Shown here one piece after another: positions 7,511 through 16,170 of a DNA stretch of 31,292 nucleotides (position 1 is its first letter; every line of letters begins with the position of its first letter). The stretch spans positions 1 through 31,292 of the forward strand of contig JAZKSG010000012.1 of assembly GCA_036626215.1 (NCBI GenBank), written 5' to 3'. A program made the position numbers and the translations under genes. Under the pieces are notes generated by a model. The model saw nothing but the letters and a program-made list of their open reading frames with translations. It ran no database searches and was not told where the DNA came from. This stretch comes from JAZKSG01 sp036626215. GTDB lineage: Archaea; Thermoplasmatota; E2; DHVEG-1.

Positions 7511-9055
7511 ATGGTTAAAATAAATGGAAGAAATATTATAGCCGGAAAAAAGAGTAAACAGAGTAACAACTTTTTCAACAGTTTTAACCCAACTATATCT
7601 GAAAAAAGTGAAACAAAATTTGCTGAGGCAAACAAAAAAGAGATCGACAAGGCAATAATTTCAGCATATAAAAACTTCAAAAAAACAGATCTTGATACAG
7701 AGAAAAAAGCGGTTTTTTTAGAAAAACTTTCTGAAGAAATAATGAACCTCGGAGAACAACTAATAGAGCTTGGTATATGGGAAACCGCGTTGAGTAAAGA
7801 AAGGCTGATAGGTGAACGAAAAAGAACTTGTGACCAACTAAAAAAATTTGCTGAATACATACGTGAAGGATCATATGTAGAAGCCACCATCAATACAGGA
7901 GATCCAGATGTTAGAAGAATGTTGATACCGATCGGACCAGTTGCAGTTTTTGAAGCAAGTAACTTTCCTTTTGCTTTTGGAGTATGCGGAGGAGACTCTG
8001 CATCTGCCTGGGCTGCAGGCTGCCCTGTCATATTGAAAGCTCATCCCTCTCACCCTATGACTTCAGAACTTTTCGCTAAAGCGGTAAACAAAACGATAGA
8101 TAAACAGAACATACCAAAAGGTTTCTTTTCATTGTTACATGGACGAAGTAAAAAAGTAGGGAAACAGATAGTGTTACATCCTAAAATCGAGGCAGTAGCA
8201 TTCACAGGCTCCCTCCAAGGCGGAAGAGCACTATATGATTTAGCATCTTCACGTACCAAACCTATACCTGTTTATGCCGAAATGGGTAGCATCAACCCAG
8301 TTTTTATTACATCTAAAACATTGAAGAAAAACACAGATGATATAGCAAAAAAAATAGCTGACTCTGCAACAAAAGGAACCGGTCAATTTTGCACCAAACC
8401 CGGAGTCATCTTTTTACCATCTAACGGAGACAGATTTATACAAAAAATCGTTGAAATATTTAAAGAAAAAGAAACAGGTTTCTTGATCCATAAAAAAACC
8501 AAAAAAACTCTTGTTAAACAAATCCAAGAAACCACCAGTATATCTGATGTAAAAATAGTTGAAGGCGGAACACCAATAGAAAACAAAACGATGTTTAAAA
8601 ACACGGTTATAGTTACAAACGCAGAAACATTTTTAGAAGAAAAAAAGCTACATCAAGAACATTTTGGACCAGTTATAATTCTTGTTAAATGTAAACAGGA
8701 AGAACAATTTTTTGAAATCGTTGAAAAACTTGAAGGACAACTAACCGCAACTGTCTTTTGTAAACAGGAAACTGATAGAGTAAAAAAGATGATGAAAAGA
8801 TTAACAAACAAGGTTGGAAGAATCATAATAAATGGAGTCCCTACAGGTGTTAGAGTATGCCAAGCTATGCAACATGGTGGCCCATATCCAGCAACAACTG
8901 ACATCCGTAGTACCTCGGTTGGTATGAACGCTATAAAAAGATTTCTTAAACCTATCGCCTTTCAAGATACCCCAGAATTTTTGTTGCCAGATGAACTCAA
9001 AAAAGACAACAAGAAAAACATTCTAAGAACAGTTAACGGCGAATATCGTAGATAA
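7511..9055 (+). CDS. Aldehyde dehydrogenase, KGSADH/fatty-aldehyde dehydrogenase type
   Basis: The 514-residue NAD(P)-dependent enzyme belongs to the aldehyde dehydrogenase branch that holds 2,5-dioxopentanoate (alpha-ketoglutarate semialdehyde) dehydrogenase III and Vibrio harveyi fatty aldehyde dehydrogenase. Branch-specific strings are FEASNFPFAFGVCGGDSASA, FTGSLQGGRALYDLA, and HGGPYPATTDIRSTSVG. Catalytic Glu257 (YAEMGS) and Cys294 (GQFCTK) are present. No sugar-acid dehydratase or other Weimberg-pathway gene is nearby, so a general or fatty aldehyde substrate is equally possible, and an acyl-ACP-reductase-like gene lies 6.4 kb upstream. GGGAG precedes ATG 7511. The gene converges with the GH57 gene with a 24-base gap. 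Confidence 0.9.
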   Translation: MVKINGRNIIAGKKSKQSNNFFNSFNPTISEKSETKFAEANKKEIDKAIISAYKNFKKTDLDTEKKAVFLEKLSEEIMNLGEQLIELGIWETALSKERLIGERKRTCDQLKKFAEYIREGSYVEATINTGDPDVRRMLIPIGPVAVFEASNFPFAFGVCGGDSASAWAAGCPVILKAHPSHPMTSELFAKAVNKTIDKQNIPKGFFSLLHGRSKKVGKQIVLHPKIEAVAFTGSLQGGRALYDLASSRTKPIPVYAEMGSINPVFITSKTLKKNTDDIAKKIADSATKGTGQFCTKPGVIFLPSNGDRFIQKIVEIFKEKETGFLIHKKTKKTLVKQIQETTSISDVKIVEGGTPIENKTMFKNTVIVTNAETFLEEKKLHQEHFGPVIILVKCKQEEQFFEIVEKLEGQLTATVFCKQETDRVKKMMKRLTNKVGRIIINGVPTGVRVCQAMQHGGPYPATTDIRSTSVGMNAIKRFLKPIAFQDTPEFLLPDELKKDNKKNILRTVNGEYRR

Positions 9056-9079
9056 CACACTACACTATAAAGAGGGGTT

Positions 9080-11500
9080 TCAACTGGTTTTAACTCTCAA
9101 ATAGTCTCCTAACCGACTGAACAAAGTTTTCCATCGTTCAGCCTCTACATCCCCCCTGTCAGCCTCCTCACTTATTTCATCATAAAGTTTTTTATTCAGC
9201 TGAAAATAGATATTCTGCGCCTTCCAACACTTAACATCTAAAGATAACCTATTTATCTGTTTGAATAAAACCACAATTTTGTTCAACAACTCTAAATCTT
9301 TAGGTCGATCAGATAACTTTTGAACTAAATCATTGATTCTTTTAGTAGCTAAAAAACTAAGTGTAGCATAATCTATGTTGAGAGACCACTTTTTGATTTT
9401 ATCAATAGAGTCTTCAAGACATTCAAAATCTAATTTTTCGTCTTTTAACAACTGCCGAATCCTGTTGTTATTTACAAACTCAACCGCAAGAGAAAGATGA
9501 TATGGCAGAGGCACCATTAGTTCATCCATCATTTCAACCAGAGGGTTATATTGTTGATACATCCCCTCAAACGTTTTTTCGATTTGATTTAAAGATGGAG
9601 CTAAAATGTCTTCTAAAATCTCTCTTTGTTCATCTCTAAAAAGATGCCATAGCGTTATACGTTCCTTAAAGAAATCATCTATTATATCTACACATTTAGA
9701 AACATCGGCTCTGTTGAAAGCATCCTTGAGTTTACCCACCAATTCTTGTTTAAAACGGGTTTGTTCTATATTTTCAGCGCCACCGATTATGTTATGGTTT
9801 CCAAGATGAACTACAGCAAAGCTAATGATTTCCTTATCCCATGTTATTTTAGATCGGATTTTAACTCTACCCATCACCAAGATGTTATCTTCGTTTGTTA
9901 AACGATCAAAAAACTTGTTTTCTATATCATAACAGTAAAGAGAAAAACTTTCAGAATGATTGTTAAACAAAGAAGAGATAGCGTAGTGAGCTCCTACTCT
10001 CTCAAAATCTAGCTGAGCGGGTTTAACAAATAAGTCATATATTCTTGAGCCATCTCTATAGTCTTTGTTGCTCTCTATATCCTTTAACTTCTTTTTGTAG
10101 CTTGGCTCTATACTCCTATCAGATAACTCCTCCGCGAGTTGTATAGCCCGGGATGCATACTTCATTATTTGAACGGTTTCTATCCTAGATGGCTCATCAA
10201 AAAACCAACCGCAGCTGGTATACATCAACATAGCGTTTCTCTGCATCTCTAAAAGTTTAAGAACCTTTATTTTATCTTCTTTAGACAAAAATTTCTGGAA
10301 GTATTTATCAAAAAAATTTTCTATATTCTCAGAGTTTCTATCAATTACAACCTCTATATATCTATCTCTCATAGACCATATATCATCGACATAATCAGAC
10401 ATAATCTCTCTGTATATAGAAAGAAGTTCATCTCTAACCCAATCCATCGCCCTCCGTAATGGTTTACGCCATTTCTGGTTCCAACCAGGATGACCTCCAG
10501 CTGTACACCCACAATCACTTTTCCATCTTTCTACTCCATGTATACAACTCCAAGAAGAATTTTCTACAAGCTTTACCTCCCTCCTAGGAGGATGTTTCTC
10601 CAAGTATTCACCATAAACTGTTAACTCAGCTAACTCGTTAGACTCAATATAAAAAAGACTGTAGCTTAAAGCCATGTCTCCATGTACATGATGATGACCA
10701 TAGGTCTCCCCATCATTAGCAATGTGTACCAACTCAGGTTTTTCGGAATTTGAAAAAATAGAAAGTATTCTTTTAGCAAAATCCTCTCCACTATCTAAGA
10801 GTTCTTCAAAAGCTACCTCCTTAGAAACAGAGGCATTATAAAAAAATATTGTTATTTCACGACCTGAAGGAAGCCTACAGAGATAAGGCTGTCTGGTATC
10901 AAAATCACTTCCGTTTTCTACTTCAACCCATTTTTCATCTCCAATTTCACGGAATTTTTTAGCTTGATGAGGAGCAAGAATAGTGAATTTAATACCCTGC
11001 TCTGCCATTATACCCAAAGATTCCAGATCTACAGCAGTTTCAGGGAGCCACATCCCCTCTGGCTTTCGTCCAAAACGATGTTTAAAATCTTCTATACCCC
11101 AAATAATCTGCGTTCGTTTATCTCTCCTGTTAGCCAGAGGCATTATCATATGATTATAACATTGAGCTATAGCTGATCCATGACCTGAAAAATGTTCCAT
11201 ACTTTTTTGATCTGCATCTAAAATTTTATTATATGTTTCAGAATCGTTTTTCTCCATCCATGACAACAGAGTTGGACCAAAATTATAACTTATCTTAGAA
11301 TAATTGTTGATTATCTCTATTATCTCCTTATTAGAATCCAATATACGAGAAGCAGCATTTGGAGCATAACACTCAGCGTTTATACGCTGATTCCAATCAT
11401 GATACGGATATGCAGAGTCTTGAAGCTCAATTTTTTCCAACCAAGGATTTTCACGAGGGGGCTGATAAAAATGTCCGTGGAGACAAACAAATCTACTAAT
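9080..11500 (-). CDS. GH57 family glycoside hydrolase with DUF3536 domain, apparent AUU start
   Basis: With the start taken at 11500 the product is 806 residues. The N-terminal GH57 barrel begins with LHGHFYQPPRENPWLE (residues 7-22), then the nucleophile Glu154 in MWLPETA and the acid Asp263 in ANDGETYGHH; DUF3536 follows in the C-terminal half. The family is linked to alpha-glucan cleavage or branching, but this branch is uncharacterised. The first ATG/GTG/TTG in frame is a TTG at 11440 that would remove the conserved HGHFYQPPRE motif; the frame stays open back to a TGA at 11507-11509, and the only plausible start is ATT 11498-11500. GGTGTGA lies 6 bases upstream and a TATA box at 11530-11538. 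A sequencing error hiding a normal start is the alternative. Confidence 0.88.
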   Translation of the reverse strand: MSRFVCLHGHFYQPPRENPWLEKIELQDSAYPYHDWNQRINAECYAPNAASRILDSNKEIIEIINNYSKISYNFGPTLLSWMEKNDSETYNKILDADQKSMEHFSGHGSAIAQCYNHMIMPLANRRDKRTQIIWGIEDFKHRFGRKPEGMWLPETAVDLESLGIMAEQGIKFTILAPHQAKKFREIGDEKWVEVENGSDFDTRQPYLCRLPSGREITIFFYNASVSKEVAFEELLDSGEDFAKRILSIFSNSEKPELVHIANDGETYGHHHVHGDMALSYSLFYIESNELAELTVYGEYLEKHPPRREVKLVENSSWSCIHGVERWKSDCGCTAGGHPGWNQKWRKPLRRAMDWVRDELLSIYREIMSDYVDDIWSMRDRYIEVVIDRNSENIENFFDKYFQKFLSKEDKIKVLKLLEMQRNAMLMYTSCGWFFDEPSRIETVQIMKYASRAIQLAEELSDRSIEPSYKKKLKDIESNKDYRDGSRIYDLFVKPAQLDFERVGAHYAISSLFNNHSESFSLYCYDIENKFFDRLTNEDNILVMGRVKIRSKITWDKEIISFAVVHLGNHNIIGGAENIEQTRFKQELVGKLKDAFNRADVSKCVDIIDDFFKERITLWHLFRDEQREILEDILAPSLNQIEKTFEGMYQQYNPLVEMMDELMVPLPYHLSLAVEFVNNNRIRQLLKDEKLDFECLEDSIDKIKKWSLNIDYATLSFLATKRINDLVQKLSDRPKDLELLNKIVVLFKQINRLSLDVKCWKAQNIYFQLNKKLYDEISEEADRGDVEAERWKTLFSRLGDYLRVKTS

Positions 11501-11529
11501 CTTAAATCACACCTTTTTTTCAACAAAAA

Positions 11530-11538
11530 TATATAAAT
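11530..11538 (-). promoter_or_regulatory. TATA box for the GH57/DUF3536 gene
   Basis: On the minus strand ATTTATATA is a good archaeal TATA element. Its centre lies about 35 bases before the proposed AUU start at 11500, which puts transcription start near 11508 and leaves a very short leader. This argues that no coding start lies further upstream. The rest of the 160-base spacer to the threonine aldolase gene shows nothing I recognise. Confidence 0.5.
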
Positions 11539-11660
11539 CTATTTGATGTAACAACTCATCGTCATCTATAACCCATCACTCCAACAGAGATATAAACTTC
11601 TCAGATAAATAAACAATCAAGAAGTATTTTAGGGTTACTCTTTTCAAGAAACCTAACTAT

Positions 11661-12692
11661 TTAGTCCACAACCTTCTCTATCGTTTCAACAAAACGCAAA
11701 ACATCTTCTTCTGTTGTATCATATGAACACATCCATCTAACTACAGATTTTTGTTCATCAAAAACATGAAAAAAATATTTTTCCTGAAGCTTACCAATAT
11801 ATCTTTTGGGTATAGATGCAAAAACAGCATTGGATTCAACTTTTTGTGTAACCTCTAAATCAGAAATATTTCTAACTTTTTTATAGAGAAGTTCAGCCAT
11901 TCTGTTAGCATATTCCGCGTTTTTATACCATAAATTATCCGATAACAATGCATCAAACTGTGCAGCGATATAACGAGATTTTGAAAACAGATGCATCCCC
12001 TGTTTCCTAACATATTCAAAGTTCTCCGATAAATCTCTATTAAAGAAAACTACAGCATCCCCAAACATCATACCATTTTTTGTTCCACCAAAAGACAAAA
12101 TATCAACACCAGCCTCATAGGTGATATCAGATAAAGTAGCATCTAACGAAACTGCAGCGTTACATAATCTTGCTCCATCTATATGAAGAAACATGTTATT
12201 TTTATGGGAGAAATCAGCCAGCTTCTTTATTTCATCAAAACTATAAACAGTTCCTAGTTCAGTTGGCTGAGTTATAGAAATCACTTTAGGTTGAGCCATA
12301 TGTGGATCACCAAAACCCACCATATAAGGCTCTAAAAGTTCAACAGAAAGTTTACCGTTTTCCGTAGGAATAGTCTCCAACTTACATCCAATAAAGTTTT
12401 CAGGACCACAACACTCATGTACATTTAAATGAGCGGTCTCTGCACACAAAACAGAGTTAAAAGATTTAGTAACTACTTTCAAACCAAGGATGTTTGCAGC
12501 GGTTCCATTACCCACAAAATAAACATCTATATCTCCACCGAAACATTCTTTAAATTTTTCTACTACCCGCTGAGAATAAGGATCTCCTCCATACGCTACT
12601 ACCTCGCCTTTATTCACTGATTCAACAGCTTTTAGAATATCTGGATGAACACCAGAATGATTATCACTCCCAAATTTTACATTCAAAACCAT
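11661..12692 (-). CDS. ltaE: Low-specificity L-threonine aldolase (PLP-dependent, beta-eliminating lyase family)
   Basis: The 343-residue fold-type I PLP enzyme cleaves L-threonine or L-allo-threonine to glycine and acetaldehyde. Family marks are FGSDNHSGVHPDI at the start, the GNGTAANILGL phosphate-binding segment (about 61-71), FLHIDGARL with PLP-ring Asp172, and the Schiff-base lysine Lys205 in SFGGTKNGMM. Length is normal for the family. It lies upstream of the GH57 gene on the same strand, but a 160-base spacer with its own TATA box separates them. A TATA-like element at 12746-12755 serves this gene. Stereospecificity and preference for phenylserine-type substrates cannot be judged. Confidence 0.92.
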   Translation of the reverse strand: MVLNVKFGSDNHSGVHPDILKAVESVNKGEVVAYGGDPYSQRVVEKFKECFGGDIDVYFVGNGTAANILGLKVVTKSFNSVLCAETAHLNVHECCGPENFIGCKLETIPTENGKLSVELLEPYMVGFGDPHMAQPKVISITQPTELGTVYSFDEIKKLADFSHKNNMFLHIDGARLCNAAVSLDATLSDITYEAGVDILSFGGTKNGMMFGDAVVFFNRDLSENFEYVRKQGMHLFSKSRYIAAQFDALLSDNLWYKNAEYANRMAELLYKKVRNISDLEVTQKVESNAVFASIPKRYIGKLQEKYFFHVFDEQKSVVRWMCSYDTTEEDVLRFVETIEKVVD

Positions 12693-12745
12693 ATAACAAA
12701 AAAGAACAAGAATAAGACATTTATTTAAAATCTTCTAAAATCTGC

Positions 12746-12755
12746 TTTTATATGC
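12746..12755 (-). promoter_or_regulatory. TATA box for the threonine aldolase gene
   Basis: CATATAAAAG on the minus strand matches the archaeal TATA consensus. Its centre is about 58 bases before ATG 12692, giving a leader of some 30 bases with no obvious Shine-Dalgarno site. The 240-base spacer 12693-12932 otherwise holds AT-rich sequence serving this gene and the divergent FKBP gene. Confidence 0.45.
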
Positions 12756-12932
12756 GATTTTACCACCAACATATTTAAAGGAAGACACTATTCGTTTTTC
12801 ATAATCATACGCCCAAAAGAGCAAGGATGAACGTTTCATTTTTTTATAAACAAACCTATAGATGAAATCACTAGTTTTTGTTTTTTTACAAATAAAAAAA
12901 CTATAATTATCTAAAAGGAGGAAACTAAATAT

Positions 12933-13367
12933 ATGGAAGTAAAAAAAGGAGATAAAGTAAAAGTAGAATACACTGGAAGACTAGAAGACGGAACCGTTTT
13001 TGATAGCTCAGACAACCATGACCAACCACTTGAATTCACAGCCGGAGGAGGACAAGTAATAAAAGGCTTCGATGAAGCAGTTATAGGCATGGAAAAAGGC
13101 GAAAAAAAAGAAATAACGTTAGAACCAGAAGAAGCATATGGGGAACATCAACCAGACTTAATCAAGAAAATGCCACGTGAAAACTTTAATGTAGATCAAG
13201 AAATAGAGCCAGGTATGACCTTTATAATGAAACTACCAGATGGACGACAGATACCTGCTACTATAAAAGATACAGGAGAAGAAAACGTTACAATAGACCT
13301 CAATCCGCCTCTCGCCGGAAAAACATTAACATTTGACATAAAAATCTTAGACGTAACAAAAGAATAA
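12933..13367 (+). CDS. FKBP-type peptidyl-prolyl cis-trans isomerase (SlyD-like)
   Basis: The 144-residue cytosolic protein accelerates proline isomerisation and acts as a folding chaperone. It begins VKKGDKVKVEYTGRLEDGTV with FDSS next, has GGGQVIKGFDEAVIGMEKGE and the SlyD signature EPEEAYGEH, then an inserted flap-like segment (about residues 70-120) and closes with LAGKTLTFDIKILDV. The length and the insert fit archaeal SlyD-type FKBPs; the histidine-rich metal-binding tail of bacterial SlyD is absent. AAAAGGAGG ends 11 bases before ATG 12933, one of the strongest ribosome sites in the window, so the protein is probably abundant. It converges with the CBS gene through a shared terminator. 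Confidence 0.95.
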   Translation: MEVKKGDKVKVEYTGRLEDGTVFDSSDNHDQPLEFTAGGGQVIKGFDEAVIGMEKGEKKEITLEPEEAYGEHQPDLIKKMPRENFNVDQEIEPGMTFIMKLPDGRQIPATIKDTGEENVTIDLNPPLAGKTLTFDIKILDVTKE

Positions 13368-13393
13368 AAAAAGTAAACTAAAAAACTTTTTTT
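13366..13393. terminator. Bidirectional terminator between FKBP and CBS genes
   Basis: AAAAAAAGT at 13366-13374 pairs perfectly with ACTTTTTTT at 13385-13393 around a 10-base loop. It begins at the FKBP stop codon and ends 12 bases before the CBS stop. T-runs occur on the 3' side on both strands, which suits intrinsic-type termination of the two converging genes. Confidence 0.5.
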
Positions 13394-13405
13394 CATCTTT
13401 TTATT

Positions 13406-13909
13406 TTATTCTTCATCCTCAGCAATCGGATGGTACTGAAGTGCTTTATAATATTTATGTATTAAACGCGCTAGAGTAAGCTCCCCTTCTATGATTCCAT
13501 CTTCCACTATCGCCACCCGGCGGATACCATGGCGATTCATCCGTTGAAGAACCTCTTCAATCTTCTCACCACGACTACAAGTAACAGCATTTTTAGTCAT
13601 CACATCTTCTGCCTTTCCTTCAGTTCCATGATGAAATCGTTCAGGATGACCAAACAAACGATAATTAACCCTTGGAGGAGCAAGAATCTGCAAAACATCA
13701 TGACGAGTTATAACCCCTTTTAACTTTTTTTCATCTAAATTGTTAACCACCCAAACATGAGATTTCCCATCCAAAATGGAGAGAACATGACTTATAGGTT
13801 CATCATCAGCTATTAAAGGTATCTCCCACATTCTCTTCTCAGCAATATCTTCAACTTTTAACTCATAAAACTCCTTCAGAAGTCTTTCTTTTACTTTCCT
13901 TTTAATCAT
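13406..13909 (-). CDS. CBS-domain pair protein
   Basis: The 167-residue protein is essentially two CBS motifs. The first (about residues 25-80) contains IADDEPISHVLSILD and HVWVVNN followed by GVITRHDVLQIL; the second (about 105-160) contains EDVMTKNAVTCSRGEKIEEV, MNRHGIRRVAIVEDG and GELTLARLI. Such a Bateman module binds adenine nucleotides and regulates a partner. No catalytic domain is fused, so the partner is separate. The adjacent cation/proton antiporter (41 bases upstream, same strand) is the natural candidate because CBS modules often control transporters; that is inference from position. Confidence 0.88.
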   Translation of the reverse strand: MIKRKVKERLLKEFYELKVEDIAEKRMWEIPLIADDEPISHVLSILDGKSHVWVVNNLDEKKLKGVITRHDVLQILAPPRVNYRLFGHPERFHHGTEGKAEDVMTKNAVTCSRGEKIEEVLQRMNRHGIRRVAIVEDGIIEGELTLARLIHKYYKALQYHPIAEDEE

Positions 13910-13950
13910 TAAACAACTACAACCCCCTAAGGTTTCCTTTTAAATTTTTT

Positions 13951-15192
13951 CTATTCTGTTTTTGCCTCCCCAGCTCTAAAGATAGCGAAACGAGCTGAGA
14001 TTGGGCCAATTATCTCAAAAATAATTGTAGTAGCAGCAATCGTAGTAACAACAATTGCAGCGAGATCCTCCATACCAATAACTTCAAGTTTATGAGCCGC
14101 AAGCAGAGAAAGACCAATAGCTACACCAGCCTGAGATAAAATACTCAAACCAATATTATCCCTGATCACAGAATCAGCATCAGATACAACAGCAGAAAGA
14201 TAACTTCCAACTATTTTTCCAACAATTCTACAAACCACATAAACTGCACCAACCAAACCAATAGTAGTCAATAAACCAAGTTTAAGATGTACACCCGCAG
14301 TTATAAAAAACAAGATATACACCGGTAGACTGATAGAGTTCATATGATCAAAAACAGGCTGGTTATCCTGCGGATACAAATTAATTATAATCATACCCAA
14401 CGTTAAACCAGCGAGAATCAAAGAAAAACCTAAAAATATAGCTAAACCAGAAGTTAAAAGAATCGCCGTCAAAGCAACAGTAATAATTTCTTCTTTTTCA
14501 TGAAGGCGACGTAACACAAAAGCAAAGAAAAAACCAGAAATTAAACCTAAAACAATTGCTCCTCCAACCTCAATAATTGGATTCAAAAGCATATCTTTTA
14601 GAGCTATAGTATCAGAAATCAATACGCCTACAATCGCTATCGAAAAAGCATAAATCAAAACAGCGACACCATCATCAAAACCTACCACAGCCATTATTGC
14701 ATCAGTGAGTTTTCCTTTAGCATGATATTCATGAATAACCGCTATCGCACCAGCAGGCGCACTAGCTGGAGCCAAAGCAGCAAGAATCAAAGCCAGAGGT
14801 AGATTACCAGTTAAAAAATAGATACCAACTGCAACTAAAGCAAAGACAGCTATACATTCCCCTACTATGATAGCAAACACACTTTTACCCATCTTTCTAA
14901 CAAGAGAACGAGTTAAGTTACCACCAATAATAAAAGCCACAAAACCAAGAGCAAAATTCGTTACCACTTCTGTTTCAAGCTGATACGTCTGAACCAAACC
15001 TAAAACACTTGGACCAATTAAAACTCCAGTAAAGATATAGCCGACAACACCTGTGATTTTCATCAGATGGGTTCCTTTTCCAACAAGAAAACCCAACCCT
15101 AAAGCTAAACCCAGAAGAAAGATAAGATTTAGATCAGAAACAGGTAACCCAAACATCAAAAAAAACATAACTAGTAACTGGTAAATAAGCAT
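13951..15192 (-). CDS. Cation/proton antiporter, KefB/CPA2-type
   Basis: The 413-residue membrane protein has 12 to 13 hydrophobic helices and the monovalent cation:proton antiporter-2 pattern: GYIFTGVLIGPSVLGLV near residues 52-68, ALAPASAPAGAIAVIHEYHA and MAVVGFDDGVAVLIYAFSIA in the core, with the Asp-Asp pair in FDDGV placed where the exchange aspartates lie in this superfamily. There is no C-terminal TrkA-N domain, so nucleotide control may come from the CBS protein encoded just downstream. It probably exports Na+ or K+ against H+. ATG 15192 gives a slightly long N-terminus; ATG at 15165 or 15153 is also possible. Confidence 0.87.
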   Translation of the reverse strand: MLIYQLLVMFFLMFGLPVSDLNLIFLLGLALGLGFLVGKGTHLMKITGVVGYIFTGVLIGPSVLGLVQTYQLETEVVTNFALGFVAFIIGGNLTRSLVRKMGKSVFAIIVGECIAVFALVAVGIYFLTGNLPLALILAALAPASAPAGAIAVIHEYHAKGKLTDAIMAVVGFDDGVAVLIYAFSIAIVGVLISDTIALKDMLLNPIIEVGGAIVLGLISGFFFAFVLRRLHEKEEIITVALTAILLTSGLAIFLGFSLILAGLTLGMIIINLYPQDNQPVFDHMNSISLPVYILFFITAGVHLKLGLLTTIGLVGAVYVVCRIVGKIVGSYLSAVVSDADSVIRDNIGLSILSQAGVAIGLSLLAAHKLEVIGMEDLAAIVVTTIAATTIIFEIIGPISARFAIFRAGEAKTE

Positions 15193-15274
15193 TAATATTT
15201 TTAACGACTCAAAAAACAGCCTAATTTTTATTAAAAATATTTATCAATAACTACTGAAATTACAATCTCTATAC

Positions 15275-15976
15275 ATGATAACAGCTGAAATCCTCAACCT
15301 GGCAGCAATAATAGTTTTCCTAGGATGTATATTCATCTACGGTTTAAAACTAAAAATCGGTATGAAAAAACCAAGTGCCGCCAAACGAGGATTGCTGAAC
15401 ACATTTTACAGACAATGGGTCAAAACAATGTCGAGTAGACGAAACCCTATTGTCGCAGTTCAATCAATGAGAAATCTTATAATGAGCGTGACTTTTTTAT
15501 CTTCATCAATACTAGTTATACTTGGTTTACTTGTTCGTTTTAACACAAGCGGGATAGTTGAACTTCCAGCTGCTACCTCCTTTTCTCTGATGGATGTAGG
15601 AAAATATAAAATGGTGGTTTTATCTTCAACATTATTCTTTTCTTTAATGATGTTCCTCTTATGTCTTAGACATATGGTAAGGTTTACTATATTGATAGGT
15701 ATTCCATATAGAGATATTGAGCAAAAAGGAGCTGAAAAAATAGAGGCATCTAAACAGGGAAAATGCGATATAGATGCAAGAGACGTCCAATGTGATGTGT
15801 TTCTAAAAGCAATGAACCGATTTACGTATGGAATACGTGGAGTTTATTATGCTGTAGCTGTTTTAATATGGTTTTTTGACACCACTGCATTCATGGTAGC
15901 TACCATAGCCGTAACTCTGCTATTAATAAAATACCATGATGTAAAACCTCCTTCTACAGAGGACACACCTATATGA
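15275..15976 (+). CDS. DUF599 family membrane protein
   Basis: The 233-residue protein has four hydrophobic helices (about residues 5-26, 66-88, 109-133 and 187-218) and the DUF599 traits RQWVKTMSSRRNPIVAVQSM after the first helix, LRHMVRFTILIGIP in the middle, and YGIRGVYYAVAVLIWFFD near the end. The function of DUF599 is not known; plant and bacterial members are equally uncharacterised. The gene is divergent from the antiporter with 82 bases between, and an AT-rich box near 15233-15248 lies about 30 bases before ATG 15275, which suggests a short or absent leader. Confidence 0.75.
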   Translation: MITAEILNLAAIIVFLGCIFIYGLKLKIGMKKPSAAKRGLLNTFYRQWVKTMSSRRNPIVAVQSMRNLIMSVTFLSSSILVILGLLVRFNTSGIVELPAATSFSLMDVGKYKMVVLSSTLFFSLMMFLLCLRHMVRFTILIGIPYRDIEQKGAEKIEASKQGKCDIDARDVQCDVFLKAMNRFTYGIRGVYYAVAVLIWFFDTTAFMVATIAVTLLLIKYHDVKPPSTEDTPI

Positions 15977-16043
15977 TATTTTAGCGTCCAAAAAGCATAT
16001 AATACCCTACCCATATACTCTTTTTAATTGCGAGGTGATGCGG

Positions 16044-16109
16044 ATGCAGAAAACATTATTTGATTTTATAGAAGAAGGAAATAATATAAAGAAAATCAAA
16101 AATACATAG
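16044..16109 (+). CDS. Candidate 21-residue peptide ORF
   Basis: In the 194-base spacer between the DUF599 gene and the opposing membrane-anchored regulator, GAGGTG at 16032-16037 is a strong ribosome site 6 bases before ATG 16044. The frame encodes MQKTLFDFIEEGNNIKKIKN plus one threonine, then TAG. A TATA-like CATATAATAC near 15994-16003 would start transcription some 20 bases before the site. The peptide is charged and amphipathic with no membrane segment. It could be a real microprotein, a remnant of a longer gene or chance. Confidence 0.3.
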   Translation: MQKTLFDFIEEGNNIKKIKNT

Positions 16110-16170
16110 AAAATAAATATTCTAAAAAAACTTTTTTCCGTTGCTATAAACAATGTTGAGGGAGGATAAT

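Noticed and set aside
7465..8904. Several open frames antisense to the aldehyde dehydrogenase gene
   Set aside because: They are compositional shadows of the clearly conserved dehydrogenase and resemble no protein family.
12824..12862. A 12-codon frame (MNVSFFYKQTYR) in the spacer before the FKBP gene
   Set aside because: Too short, with no convincing ribosome site; the strong AGGAGG further down belongs to the FKBP gene.
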